Source: Euborellia annulipes
Lineage: Eukaryota; Arthropoda; Insecta; Dermaptera; Anisolabididae
Reading direction: 5' to 3'
NCBI GenBank assembly: GCA_023213315.1
Contig: JAKCPI010007792.1
Coordinates: 62,001 to 126,000, forward strand
DNA length: 64,000 nt
Shown here: positions 10,918 through 21,534 of the stretch, one piece after another
Numbering within the stretch: position 1 is the stretch's first letter
Layout: every line of letters begins with the position of its first letter
The notes under the pieces: model-generated
Seen by the model: the letters and a program-made list of their open reading frames with translations, nothing else
Databases searched by the model: none
What the model was told of the DNA's origin: nothing
Made by a program: the position numbers and the translations under genes

Positions 10918-11690
10918 AAATGATCTCGAGCTGAACCCGGCTAAAACACAAGCTATTTGGTTATCATCCAGACTGAACCCACTCTTGATTAGAGTATATG
11001 ATAAAGAGATTCCTTACTCTGAGAGGGTAAAAGATCTGGGCATGATAATTATTAGCACACTCACGTGGACCGTACACGTGAGCCAGACCTGCTGAAGAGT
11101 ATATGTCTCCTATATCCCCTCTGCAGTTTGGCTGCGTTCGCGCCAATGTGGGTGCGACTTAGGCTGGTTAAGTGCTTCCCCACTTTCTATATGGAGACAT
11201 GGTCTTTTTTAATTTGGATGCGTCATCTGCGCGCAGGCTTTCTGTCGAAATAAATTCTTGATCTAGGGCCGCGAGATCACGTCTCTGTACAACCTCGAGA
11301 AATTCTGGGAACTGACTTGCAATCGTATCTCAAGCACAGATATCTATGCTTTATTCATAGGGTTCTACATACGGGATCACCATCTTATCTTCTGGAATCG
11401 CTTTCTTTTGGGGCTTCATCGCGGTCATGTGTCCGGAACAACAAACTGCTTTGATGTCAAAATCATTCTCGGCCACTGTGGAATTCACTGCTTGCTGGCA
11501 TTCGCAGGGTGACTTATTATCCGGGATTCCGTAGGCTCGTGTCAGCCCATTTGGCTGTGTAACTGGATGGCCCCGCCGGTTGGTTGCACCTCCCTCATGT
11601 TTCTAATCTTGGCCATCAGGTGGGTGTGAAGCTTTTTGTGTCAATGGACGTTGTCTGGCCGTCGCTTGGCTTATTATTTCTTTTCCATAA
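10918..11690 (+). pseudogene. Jockey-like LINE, C-terminal RT region
   Basis: Translation gives ANDLELNPAKTQAIWLSSRL, then YSERVKDLGMIIISTLTWT, the typical end of the palm and start of the thumb in Jockey-like RTs. Farther on, TLYNLEKFWELTCNRI, YIRDHHLIFWN and WMAPPV fit the C-terminal region of the same ORF2. Frameshifts near 11092 and 11260 and stops show it is inactive. It differs clearly from the copies at 1.26 and 14.6 kb. Confidence 0.75.
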
Positions 11691-11699
11691 TAAAACTAG

Positions 11700-12820
11700 T
11701 ACACTATGAGGAGTCATCAAGCTCTATCTAGATTTTAATATGAATAAATAAATATATCTTGTTTCAGAATTCGCCAAAATCCTACTTTTTGTTCAGTGGA
11801 TCTTCCGAATCTTTATTTTTAGATCGACAGACTTATTTTTATCTAACTGACATACAGAATAAAATTTAATTCATTGAAACATTCTCAAAAAAAAGTCATG
11901 TTTTTATTTATTTATCTAGGTGCCCCTAGGTGTAAAATAAAAATAAAATAGAAGGGAGTTTGTTTGAATAATGAAGGGCTGTCATTTCTCTTCTCTCTTG
12001 GAGCCAAACTCGTGTTGTTGTTGTTGGCTGCAGGACTGAAATTGGCAGAGGTAGATAGAGAAGGGGGGAGGGAGTGAAAAGCAAGGGCAAAACATTCACT
12101 GACTGACCCTTAACGAAACGAAACTCGATATGATTAATTATACTCTGGTCGTTGGGATTAAATAAAAAAAAAAAAAAAACTTTGACTTTCTCACTCAAAG
12201 AATTTTTTTTTTTAATATGATGGAAACTTATATATAGGACGTTCCATATTAAATCTGTAATTTTTTTTATTTGAATTATCATCTAGAAACAGAAACTAAC
12301 CTTTCAATCCAATGAGTTCTACAATTACAATTTCTTGTAATCAAAAAGACGATTCTAAGTTCTTTTAATTTTGGAGAACAAATTTCTGTAACTAATTGTG
12401 CTATTATATTAGCGTATTATAAATTAAAAGCTATTATATCAAGGGCGTAAATATTATTTGAAACTTAAATACTTTTAAGGATATGATACCTATAAATCCT
12501 TCGAATATTTATTTTTTGTTGAGTAACATCTGACATCAGATATCTAATAATCTAATTCCAGAATTGAGCTTGATTTTGAATTAAAGATGGGGTTTCGTAG
12601 GGCTGTTGAATATTTTTTTTATCGAAAATCCTGGTTTATAATTACAAGTTCCTATAAAGAAAAAGAAACTATGCAATAGTTCCTTTCGTTTTAGAAATCT
12701 ACAGTAGTTAAAAGTTAAAAATTGTTTTGAATTTGGACATCTAATAAATGTTTCTAAAAATCTGATAAGATTATTGGTATCTTTGAAAAATTTGATACAA
12801 AATTTTTTTCTGTTTGTGAT
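11700..12820. other. AT-rich stretch, no gene seen
   Basis: Includes the repeat partner at 12356-12440 and a GTTGTTGTTGTT run near 12014. The 118-codon minus-strand open frame at 11926-12282 spans homopolymers and has no recognised domain. Confidence 0.45.
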
Positions 12821-13069
12821 ATTATTAATAGAATCTTTTTGATATCTGCAGATAGATCTTTATAATAAAATCTAATATTATATTACGGTAGTCCAAAACC
12901 TGCTAATAAAGTTTAGAATCTTCTTCAAAATCTCCTGGTTATGATAGATCTTCAACACTAAACTTGTAAATAGTATTAATTTAAGGTATTTTCTTCTTGA
13001 GTCAAAATCTAGTGATGTTTTCTTTTTTATCTATTAAAATCTCATAATACACATAGCAATTTCGAAGAT

Positions 13070-13182
13070 TTTGAAGAAGGCTAAGCAGATAGTCTGCGAA
13101 ATATGAATCTAGAGTTGCAACACAACTCGGGTTCAGAAACAGCTTGCCTCTAATCCAACATTCCCAAGGTCTCATTCTTTTA
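13070..13182 (+). mobile_element. tRNA-derived SINE, family 2, in satellite
   Basis: GGCTAAGCAGATAGTCTGCG (A-box region), GAATCTAGAGTTGCAACACA, then ACTCGGGTTCAGAAACAGCT (B box mutated from GGTTCGAATCC) and TTGCC, ATTCCCAAGGTCT. Satellite sequence resumes on both sides, so it inserted after the array formed. Confidence 0.75.
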
Positions 13183-13617
13183 GAATGAAGGTTAATTAGA
13201 ATTTTTATTTTTCAAAATCTGCAGATATTGATAGATCCTTATAGACCTGCTGATAGTAATAGGGTATTTTCCTCTTGTCCAAAATCTGGTGATGAGTTCT
13301 TTTCTGTATAAAATCTTCTGATAATCCTTAGAAAAATGATTAATTAGAATCTTTATTTTTCAAAATCTGCAGATAATGATAGATCTTTATATCAAACCTG
13401 CTGGATAGTATCAGGGTATTTTCCTCTTGTCCAAAATCTGGTGATATGTAGAGTATTTTCTTTTCTGTATAAAATCTCCTGATACATATAGTATTTTCTT
13501 AGAATTATGATTAATTAGAATATTTATTTTTCAAAATCTGAAGATATTGATAGATTCAATGAAACTTGTTTATAATATTATGTTATTTTCTTCTTGCCCA
13601 AAATCTGGTGATATTGA

Positions 13618-13865
13618 TTTCTTCTTCTTCTTCTCTCCACGCCTTGTCCCGCGATGCAGGGTCGGCGGATCTCACTCTTTCCCTCCAACCCTATGATACA
13701 TTTTTACGATCGGAAGAAATAGGACACAGGCCGGCCCGTCGCACGGTCTGACGCATGTTGAAAAGAGGAAGGAAGAGACAGACATTTAAAGAACTACCTA
13801 CCCCAGCTCGGGCAGCTCGTGGTCGCCATCCACGTACCCACAAGATGCGGGGCCCCTGAGCAATG
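13618..13865 (-). mobile_element. SINE family 3 with (GAA)n tail, in satellite
   Basis: On the minus strand the element starts near 13865 (CTCAGGGGCCCCGCATCTTG), passes through GATGGCGACCACGAGCTGCC and GACGGGCCGGCC, and ends in a GAAGAAGAAG tail at 13618-13632. It matches the copy at 33339-33556 along its length. Possible degenerate target duplication: GATATTGATTT on the left and GGTATTGCATTT on the right. Confidence 0.8.
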
Positions 13866-13990
13866 GTATTGCATTTTCTATTTTATTTAAAATCTTCTGA
13901 TATTCAAAGTATTTTTATTTTCTTTATGAATATAAATATCGATTCGTAGAATCTTTCACCTTATATTCTAGCGAATTTAATATTTTCAGT

Positions 13991-14599
13991 TTATATTTCT
14001 CATTGTATTTGATAGTATAAAATTCCCAAATGAATAAATAGATATATTTTTCTTAATATTTTTTTTATTCTTTAAAATAATATTTTATATTATTTATTAT
14101 AATGATTTTTTGAACGAAACATAAAATAATATCTCTATGGGCATTGTAATTCTTTTGTCAGCTTATAAAAACAATAATGTTAATAAATAAAATATATATT
14201 GCTATTTCTCTTTCTCTCTCTCTGTGTGTATGTTGGAGTCAATTGTAAATTTATAAACCCTAAACGAGTAGAAGGGAAATTAATTTTACTTCAACCACAA
14301 TGATTAATAAACCTGTGTATGTAACAAATAGAACTAGTTATTATTTATTTTAAATTTATTACTCAAATTCAAATTGTTTATCAAAATTATAAATTATATT
14401 ATGGTATATGAAATATATTTTTAGTTTTAAACTTTTATATAACGTATGTTGAATGAATGAATAATAAATTTATTTCTATTTATAAAATTAATATTAAATC
14501 ATCATTGTAGGTCAATTTCTGATTTAACGGTAATATCAAGTTACATATTAATAAAATTTTAATTTAAATGAGTAAAGATGTGTGCTTGGCAATGAGAAA
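13991..14599. other. AT-rich stretch, no gene seen
   Basis: Extremely AT-rich with a CT microsatellite near 14202-14222. Nothing else supported. Confidence 0.5.
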
Positions 14600-14639
14600 A
14601 TTACTTTTTAGAGTGTTTTTTCCGAATATTTCTTCATCA

Positions 14640-15290
14640 GCGGCTCACTCTAATGCCACATACAAGTTGAGATTTCGGAGCCAAACGGGCAGGTCTATAC
14701 ATAATATCTATCTATGGCTGAGGGAAGGATCTCGCTTGTGATTGACGATGTGTCTTCTATTCCGCATTCAATCAACGCAGGTGTTCCCCAGGGTTCTGTC
14801 CTCTTTCCCACCTTATTCCTTATGTATTATACATTAACGACCTCATGGAAGTAACCTTCAACATTGGGTTGCTGATGACAGTACCCTGCACTCAGTCAGG
14901 ACTGGTGAATCCTCATCCACTGGTCGTCTGGGGGCTGTGTCGTCGATTAATGATGATCTTGGTCGTTTGGAGGAAGGAAACCTCAATCAAGTAAAATTCA
15001 ATTCCCAAAAAACACAATGTTGTCTAATTTCTAGACAAAAAAATATAGGATTTGCCCTCCCTTATTTACAGCAATAATAGTCTCTAGTTCAAAGATTCGT
15101 TTACTGATCTGGGAGTGACAATTACTCTCTCTCTCCTGGAGCACCCACATCTCTTCTATGGTTAAATCTACCGCAAGGAAAATAAGGTTTCCTATTCAAA
15201 ACGAAGCGTTACTTTTTCTCCCAACTCCTATTCCTATATAAAGCCCAAATTCGGCCGTGTGTTGAATATGGTTCCCATCTCAAACCTCCC
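14640..15290 (+). pseudogene. Jockey-like LINE, RT palm domain with ADD box
   Basis: Translation shows INAGVPQGSVL, then a frame change and YINDLME, and the catalytic WVADDSTLHSVRTGESS. LGRLEEGNLNQVKFNSQKTQ and SFTDLGVTITLSLSWSTHI follow. These are RT motifs 4 to 6 of a Jockey-like non-LTR retrotransposon. The upstream part has LRFRSQTGRSIHNIYLW-like sequence. Stops and frameshifts make it a pseudogene. Confidence 0.85.
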
Positions 15291-15359
15291 CCCCCCCCTG
15301 GATGACGTCCATATTTTTACCTTTGATTATATAAATGTTTTCATATTTTAGTTTTTAAA

Positions 15360-15518
15360 TAGGCAAATTACCAGCAAGAAAAAATATGGACGACATCCAC
15401 CACCAAAACTATTTTCTGCACTGATGATGGGTGGCGTTCTGCAACACGAAATATTTGCAAATAAATAGTGTATATGGTGGATAAACAAGTGTTGGTATTT
15501 TCTTCTATTTTTTATTTT
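15360..15518 (+). repeat. Penelope-tail-like repeat with hammerhead-like core
   Basis: CTGATGA at 15421-15427, a weak hairpin, then CGAAATATTTGCAAATAAAT and GTGGATAAACAAGTGTTGGT. The tail resembles 10650-10710 and 42180-42259. The hairpin between core halves is poorly paired here, so any ribozyme would be inactive. Confidence 0.45.
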
Positions 15519-16225
15519 TTTTTTTTATTGCTATTGAAATTTGATAGGAAATTATTTATTAATATTAAATATTATATATATTTTTGTACAAAAATTAATC
15601 ACACTTTGACTAAAAATGTGTTTTTGTGTTAATAAGCCCATCCTATCGCAACCATTTTATGTAATTTAAATAAAAATAAAACAGATATTTATTAAATAAA
15701 ATCTTCTCTGGTGGAATCTTTAAAAAAAAAAAAAAATATTTCATCCACCATTTAAGAACGCCACAAATACATAGAGAAGGAGAGAGAGAGAGATTGTGCT
15801 TGCACACGCATGTCATACGCACATGTTTTGTATGTTGGCAAACGTTGGCATATTTTAACAAAAGAATACAAATGACGTAGAACAATAGAACAAAACACAG
15901 ACAGACAGACAGACAGGGGAAAGAGGAGAAACACACACAAAAAAAGCAGAAAAATCATCACTTTTTATTCCCTTAAAAAAAAAAGACATGATTAGATAGG
16001 AAAGAGGAACGCACGCAAAAAAAAGAAAAAAATTGAATCTAAAGCATTCACTCTTTTAAAATATTAAAATAAAAGAAAGGATTTAAGTTAGCATCATCAG
16101 GGAACGTCTAAAAAAAATGCTTTTAATTTTTATATCAATACTAGTTTAGAAAAACAAGATGAGATTTTAACAAAAAAAAAAAAAAAAAAAAATCATTGTG
16201 TAGTTTTAAGAAATCACGATGAGCT
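15519..16225. other. AT-rich stretch with ACAG microsatellite
   Basis: Contains (ACAG)n at 15897-15915, GA-rich stretches and polyA runs. Two overlapping minus-strand open frames at 15643-15961 are hydrophobic or Cys-rich by composition only. No gene supported. Confidence 0.45.
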
Positions 16226-16229
16226 AGAG

Positions 16230-16875
16230 GGGGAAATTGAAAAAAAAGTCACTGAGGGCCAAATCCGGTGAATAAGGTGGATGTTGGAATAATTCGAACT
16301 TTAATTCCAAGATTTTAGCCATCGAAACTGCACAGGTGTGAGGCACCCATCTTGCCGAGATCTTTTTTGTACCCAATTTTTCGTGCAAAATAGAAAACAC
16401 TATACCTTCCGATATGCCTGTCTACTCAACTATTTAGCGCACTTTGATTCGTCGATCACTCAAAACCATATCGTGAATTTTGTCAATCATTTCGGGCGTA
16501 GTCACTTCCATTGGACGTCCCCAACGATGTTCATCTTTTGTGGATGTACGGCCACGTTTAAACTCATTTACCTAATTATAAAGTGTTGAGAACACAGTAG
16601 CAGATGTACCATGCACTTCATTAAACTCAGCTTTGATTTCTTTCGGTGTTAGGCCTTTTAAAAAAAAATACCCCTCAAAACTCCCTTTTTCCATTTTCTA
16701 AGATAAACAAAAGTTTCTTATATCAATCGACAATAAAAATGACACTATATGGTGGATATAACTGGGATTTTGTCAGCTGTCTAGTGGGTAATGATGCTTA
16801 ATAAAAACAAACAAATTTCGACGCTACGAGCTCAATCTTGTGGATTTTCTAAGGACTTATTGAACGACCCTCGTA
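16230..16875 (-). pseudogene. mariner-family transposase, internally deleted
   Basis: A likely ATG at 16694 on the minus strand begins a frame with LTPKEIKAEFNEVHGTSA (N-terminal helix-turn-helix), KDEHRWGRPMEVTTPEMIDK (GRP motif region) and TGISEGIVFSILHEKLGTKK. ARWVPH follows, then the frame runs into HPPYSPDLALSD, which normally lies far downstream with the catalytic residues. The intervening catalytic part is deleted and at least three in-frame stops are present. A probable terminal inverted repeat (GGACTTATTGAACGACCCTC) lies at 16853-16872; the other end was not found. Confidence 0.85.
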
Positions 16876-16989
16876 ATTTCTTACCCCTTTTTCGTTCTAT
16901 GTAATTGAGAATTCATGTTAGAGACCAACTGAAAAATTTCAATCTCTAGTAGAGCTCCCAGTTGACTTGATACTCACAGTTTTAGGTTG

Positions 16990-17333
16990 CTGACAGATCA
17001 GAGAAGGGCAAAATCCTTTAAAAGGATTATGGATCTGATCCGAGATCTGGACAGTTCGGACAATCCGGCTGATTAGCGATCCGACATACTCGGATCCGAT
17101 CCGATTTAGAAAAAGGACCTGGTGTTCAGATCCACGATCCGAAAATCCAATCCGGACTTGATTTTTAGGCTTTTGGGGGAATCAAAAGGAAATACGTTTA
17201 TTAAAAAATAAAAAATTTTAAAGAATTGACAATCATAAAAATCAAAGATTGCTAATACATCGAAAAGGGTTAGTGATCCAGAGAGCAGAAAAGATTTCGA
17301 TCCAAATCCGAAAATCTTGGATCGGATCGGAAA
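16990..17333. repeat. GATCC/GATCG-rich dispersed repeat
   Basis: Dense GGATC, GATCCGATCCG and CCGGAC motifs, including CTCGGATCCGATCCGATTTA. Similar blocks lie at 18230-18610 and 18890-19030, two of them partly inverted relative to this one. Family unknown. Confidence 0.55.
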
Positions 17334-17449
17334 GGACCAGAAAGCTCCCTGCCCCAAGAAAAATTGAGAAAATATGGGGCTTTCCAGGCCCCCAGCGAGG
17401 GTGGCTGGTCCCATGCCCCCCCCCAGCCAAATTCTCTAGTTACGCCCAT
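17334..17449 (-). mobile_element. Truncated copy of the GGGCGTAACTAG element
   Basis: Reverse complement of the element at 42571-42745: ATGGGCGTAACTAGAGAATT, then TGGCTGGGGGGGGCATGGGA and AGCCCCATATTTTCTCAATT. Only one terminal repeat (ending 17449) is present. The other end is replaced by the GATC-rich repeat. Confidence 0.75.
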
Positions 17450-17734
17450 GATTATTGACTTATCATAATCAAGAGCTTGTATAAAATCTGATTCTAAATT
17501 TCTTGCTTTGTGAACACTTAGCATGTTTGATCTCAACAACTGCTTTAATTTCTTGTAATATTGATCCAAATTCAGTTGACATAAACATCGTGTTTTTCAA
17601 CCATCTAGCTTATAAATATATTTTTTTTAATGTAGTCTAATTTAAATAGAAATAATAGGGATAATTTAATAAAAGGGGATTTCATGTGGGAGAGAATGAA
17701 ATACGTGATGTTGAAGACTAGTTAATCTAAAAAC

Positions 17735-17761
17735 TATATATATATATATATATATATATAT
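17735..17761. repeat. (TA)n microsatellite
   Basis: Uninterrupted TA dinucleotides for about 24 bp followed by a T run. Confidence 0.9.
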
Positions 17762-17883
17762 TTTTTAATCAATATTTATTTATACATTTATATACAAAAT
17801 GCAAAACAATAGGAAGCAGGTGTTTATGCAGAGTTGACTCTCAAGGGAAATTAATATATAACACAAGTACTTTGTGACTTTAT

Positions 17884-17945
17884 GATCTCACAAAACAAAA
17901 AGAGCGAGATAGATTCCCATTGGCTTTTGACATTTCTATATAAAT
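17884..17945 (+). repeat. Duplicated ~55-bp segment, copy 1
   Basis: GATCTCACAAAACAAAAAGA, then GCGAGATAGATTCCCATTGG and CTTTTGACATTTCTATA. An almost identical copy is inserted in the 38-bp array at 18374-18434. Confidence 0.85.
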
Positions 17946-18324
17946 GTAGAGTTTATTTAAATTAAGTAGCCAATTCATTGGACGGTAGAAGCGAGCACGA
18001 GACAAAGAATATCAATTTTTTTGATGAAATTCATTAATTATATCAAAATTGATTGATGTTTATGTAAACGAGATACAAAGAAAGTTTATTATTAATATCT
18101 TTATAGTTTAAGAACAACAAGGAAAGTTTGATGATATTTATACACTTGAAGGTGTTCTTACAAAATAAGAACTTGTGACAATCTTTCCACACTTGATACA
18201 TTTTATTCTCTCAATAATATATGTATAACAGTGATGGACAGGATCCGGATCCTTTTAGATTTTAAAATTAAGGATTAATGCAAGGACAGAGCGAAAATAC
18301 CGCAACGAACTTTTGGATTTAAAT

Positions 18325-18612
18325 CCTAAGATTATCGGATCTGGATCGAAATCCTTTTTTGGGGAGTATCTTGGATCTCACAAAATAAAAAGAGCGAGAT
18401 AGATTCCCATTGGCTTTTGACATTTCTATACAAATCCTTTTGTAGAGGTTTTGAATTGATCGAAATCCTTTTTTGGGGAGGATCTTGGATCTGGATCGAA
18501 ATCCTTTTTGGGGAGGATCTTGGATCTGGATCGAAATACTTTTTTGGGGAAGATCTTGGATCTGGTTCAAAATCCTTTTTTGGAGAGGATCTTGGATCTG
18601 GATCGCATATCA
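18325..18612. repeat. ~38-bp tandem array, interrupted by a copied segment
   Basis: Units GGATCTTGGATCTGGATCGA plus AATCCTTTTTTGGGGA repeat about five to six times. The first and second units are separated by the segment at 18374-18434, nearly identical to 17884-17945. Open frames on both strands here encode repeated SGSKSFFGEDLG-like peptides and are artefacts. Confidence 0.9.
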
Positions 18613-18889
18613 AAATGAGGGTGGATTTAAGGATTTGGATTGAAATCATTTTTACTCTTTGGATCTTGGATCTAATCTTTCTTTAAAAAAATTAGCAATC
18701 CTGGATTTTTTCGATTCTTTTCTAAAGATTGCCAATCGTTTATAACTTTTTATTTTTTAATAAATATACAAAACCACTGCAAAAGAAGTAGACGAAACGA
18801 TATTTATATTTTTAATAAATAATTAATACAAAATGTGATCTATAATTACAAATTCCCATAATGATCGGCAATTTTATTAGAAAAGGATT

Positions 18890-19035
18890 TTCAGATCGTG
18901 GATGTGGATTTGCGGATCAGAACAGAAATCCTTTTTCTAAATCCAATCCGGCCGAATTGGATTTCTAATCCTTTTGCAGCAGCCGGATCGGATCATTATA
19001 ACTGCAGATCGAATCGCCAACACTTTTTAAAGAAT
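18890..19035. repeat. GATC-rich repeat, second block
   Basis: GGATTTGCGGATCAGAAC, AATCCAATCCGGCCGAATTG and GCCGGATCGGATCATTATAA relate it to 16990-17170. It appears to be the opposite orientation of parts of that block. Confidence 0.5.
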
Positions 19036-19039
19036 TTCG

Positions 19040-20190
19040 CCCATCCCCTGATGTATTATTTATTTCTATTAATTGAACATCTTTTACTTTCTCTCTGAAA
19101 TAAATTTTAAGAAAATCTATTCCCACCCACCCCTCCTTTTCCGGCTATAACTCCCCCCCCATTCTTACAACATCTACAATAAATCTTTCAAATCGGAAAA
19201 CTCCATTTAATTACATAAAGAAAAAGAATAGACGGTTGATAAAAAAAAAAAAAAAAAAAAAAAACTTGAAGAAGCTTATTTATGTATTATTCGACTAACC
19301 CCCAGGCTTAACCAGAATCTTTTTTTTTTTTATTCCATTAACAAAAAAAAATATTCCGTTATGCCTAACTACCATTTAAGAATGGAATAAATCAAAAATG
19401 GATTAGAAAATAAATTTACAAGCTGCCATCCATAAAATCTAACACAATCCCCAAATGGGGCTGTTTAAAAGAAAAAAGTGGAATTTAAACAGATTAATCG
19501 ATATCCCATTGGTTATCAGGTAGAATAAAATTCAATTCAATATGTTTTTTTTTTTACTAAATATAATTGAATTTACAACAAAACCAATAACCAATTTTAG
19601 TTTAAAAGAAATTGAAAAAAAAAACATATATAATTTAATTTAATTGAAAAAAAAAATCCTATAACAATTAAATTGGCTACCTTTTCGCTCTAGGCATATG
19701 CTAGTAACGATTTTAGTTTTTGCCTTCCAAATGCCAACAATTTCTTGTTCAATAGAAACTAATTAATATTTTTATTTCTATACATAATAACAATAATAGG
19801 AATCAACAAAACTTGTTGTAGAACTGGATCTTCATGTTATAATTCCAGTTATAAAAAGTAAATTAAATTAATAGAGTGTAAAAAAAAATTAAAAAAAAAA
19901 TAATAATAAAAATAAATAAAATTAAAAAAAATAATAAATAAAATAGAATAAAAATAAATTAAATAACAAAAATAAATAAAATAAAATAAAATATTTGTAG
20001 AAATAGTTCGAGAAATGATATTTGAAAGAATTTTGACGAAGATTATACAATTTTTGTTGCAGATGGTCGTGTAGTTAAGAATAATTATTGAAAATTTATT
20101 GTTGAAGATTATTATTGGCAAGACGACTGGAGATTGCAATCGATCAGTATTATTTATATTACTTATCTAATACAATATTGTAATTCACAC
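19040..20190. other. AT-rich, low-complexity stretch
   Basis: Long polyA (19240-19264) and polyT runs, and AAATA-type low-complexity sequence at 19880-19995. The 96-codon minus-strand frame at 19849-20139 is an Ile/Tyr/Phe-rich artefact of this composition. Confidence 0.55.
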
Positions 20191-20231
20191 TTTTAGACAT
20201 ATAGTCTATGAGTATATGAAAAAATGTTTTT

Positions 20232-20294
20232 GCATGCCTGATGATGGTCAAATCTATGACCGAAACTGATCAATTGCAATTTCAGTAGTTTTGC
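20232..20294 (+). ncRNA. Hammerhead-like ribozyme motif (best copy)
   Basis: Core CTGATGA at 20238-20244, stem II GGTC/GACC (20246-20249 with 20058+200 offset, i.e. 20258-20261), then GAAAC at 20262-20266. Stem III pairs ACTGA (20265-20269) with TCAGT (20282-20286), followed by A at 20287 as the expected cleavage base. Stem I can pair GCA.GC (20232-20237) with GT..TGC (20288-20294) with a mismatch and a bulge. One extra T (20245) separates the core from stem II, which departs from the canonical fold. Type I hammerheads of this kind are known from Penelope-like elements, and a Penelope-like coding remnant lies 1.3 kb downstream. Activity is not shown. Confidence 0.55.
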
Positions 20295-20299
20295 TAATA

Positions 20300-21460
20300 A
20301 AAATCTTGGAAAATAATTTTCACTATTTATTATCAACTCCACGACCAAAAATGCGGTAAATATCGAGTAAACCTCCTGAATATTCCTTCAAATAAAATAA
20401 AAATAAAAAATAAATAAATAAAATAAAAATAGATAAAAAAATAAATAATAAAAAAATAAAAATAAATAAAAATAAAATAAAATAAAAATAAATAATATAA
20501 TCTCTATATAATAATAAAAAAATAAAAATAAAGAAATAAACAAATAAAAAATAAAATAAAATAAATTTACTAATGGCTAAAATGGTTTTTCATATAAATA
20601 TGATTTTTCTTTAATCAAACATTTTTCTTTTTTTTTATTAATTTTGATGAAAGAATATTTTTCATTTTTCATACCGATAAGTTCAATGTTTGTATTGTGT
20701 TGTAAATATCAACATAAGTAGAATATTTTCAAAGCAAAAAGTCACAATTTAAGAGATCACAACTTTTTGACAACAATTCATTCATTTAGAAAAAATGTAA
20801 ACTTTGTTGGCATAATTTTTTATTTTTTTTTTTTTTAAATTGAAGAATTATCATCTGCTTTCAATTAACTTTGTTAACTTAAAATTTCAGAAACTTTTCT
20901 TAAGAAAATAAAAAAAAATAAAATAAAAAGTTATTTAAATTCATTTATCAAGTTTATAACTAAATTCTTTAATCACTTATCTTATTTAAATAATGAAATT
21001 TTAACTGTTTTTTTTTTTTTATTTACCATAAAGAGACAGAGTTGTTTTTAAAGAGTATTCTTCAATATTTAATTAATTTGCGTCTGACTTTAAAAGAGTT
21101 TAGAGGAAATGAACGGTGACCAAAAAGTATTCAAGGATTTTAATTTTACTTTCTTGATTAATTTTCAGTCGTACAGTTTGTTTAAGAAGAAAAGTGAATA
21201 TGGTTTGGAAACATAAAGGTCTTTCAACTTAATTGTGTATTAACGCGCCATTTATATTAAAAACAGTATAGTAGCAGTTATGGGTATACTAAAAACAACA
21301 AGATAGTTTGTCCCCAAGACAGAACCGGTGGATGGTCATAATAATCTCGTAAACACAAGTAAAAAAAAAAAAAAAATTGTTCAAAAATAGTATTTATGCT
21401 CAGGAATAGCCCACTTTTTATTTTCTAGAACCATCTTGGGTTATTGGTCATCAATATTGA
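20300..21460. other. AT-rich stretch, no gene seen
   Basis: 20395-20570 is AAATA-type low complexity. 20672-20725 (ATAAGTTCAATGTTTGTATT) is repeated at 26421-26475. No reading frame supported, although this stretch lies where the 5' part of a Penelope-like element might once have been. Confidence 0.45.
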
Positions 21461-21464
21461 ATGC

Positions 21465-21521
21465 GGACTGTGATGTGAATGGTACCGACACAATCATCCC
21501 CTACCATTCACATTACAGTCC
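21465..21521 (+). other. 20-bp perfect-pairing hairpin
   Basis: GGACTGTGATGTGAATGGTA (21465-21484) pairs with TACCATTCACATTACAGTCC (21502-21521), with one G-U pair in RNA on the plus strand and a 17-nt loop. It lies just upstream of the Penelope-like coding remnant. It may be part of that element. Confidence 0.6.
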
Positions 21522-21534
21522 ACAACCTTTAACT

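Larger units (their letters stand above)
12825..13990. repeat. Satellite, ~170-190-bp unit, invaded by two SINEs
   Basis: Units repeat TTCAAAATCTGCAGATATTG, ATAGATCTTTAT, ACCTGCTGATAGTAT, TATTTTCCTCTTGTCCAAAA and TCTGGTGAT, with five or so copies of rising divergence toward the left. The array is interrupted by SINE family 2 (about 13070-13180) and SINE family 3 (about 13618-13865). Confidence 0.85.

Noticed and set aside
18319..18686. Three repeat-encoded ORFs on both strands
   Set aside because: Arise from the 38-bp GATC-rich array; no conserved domain.
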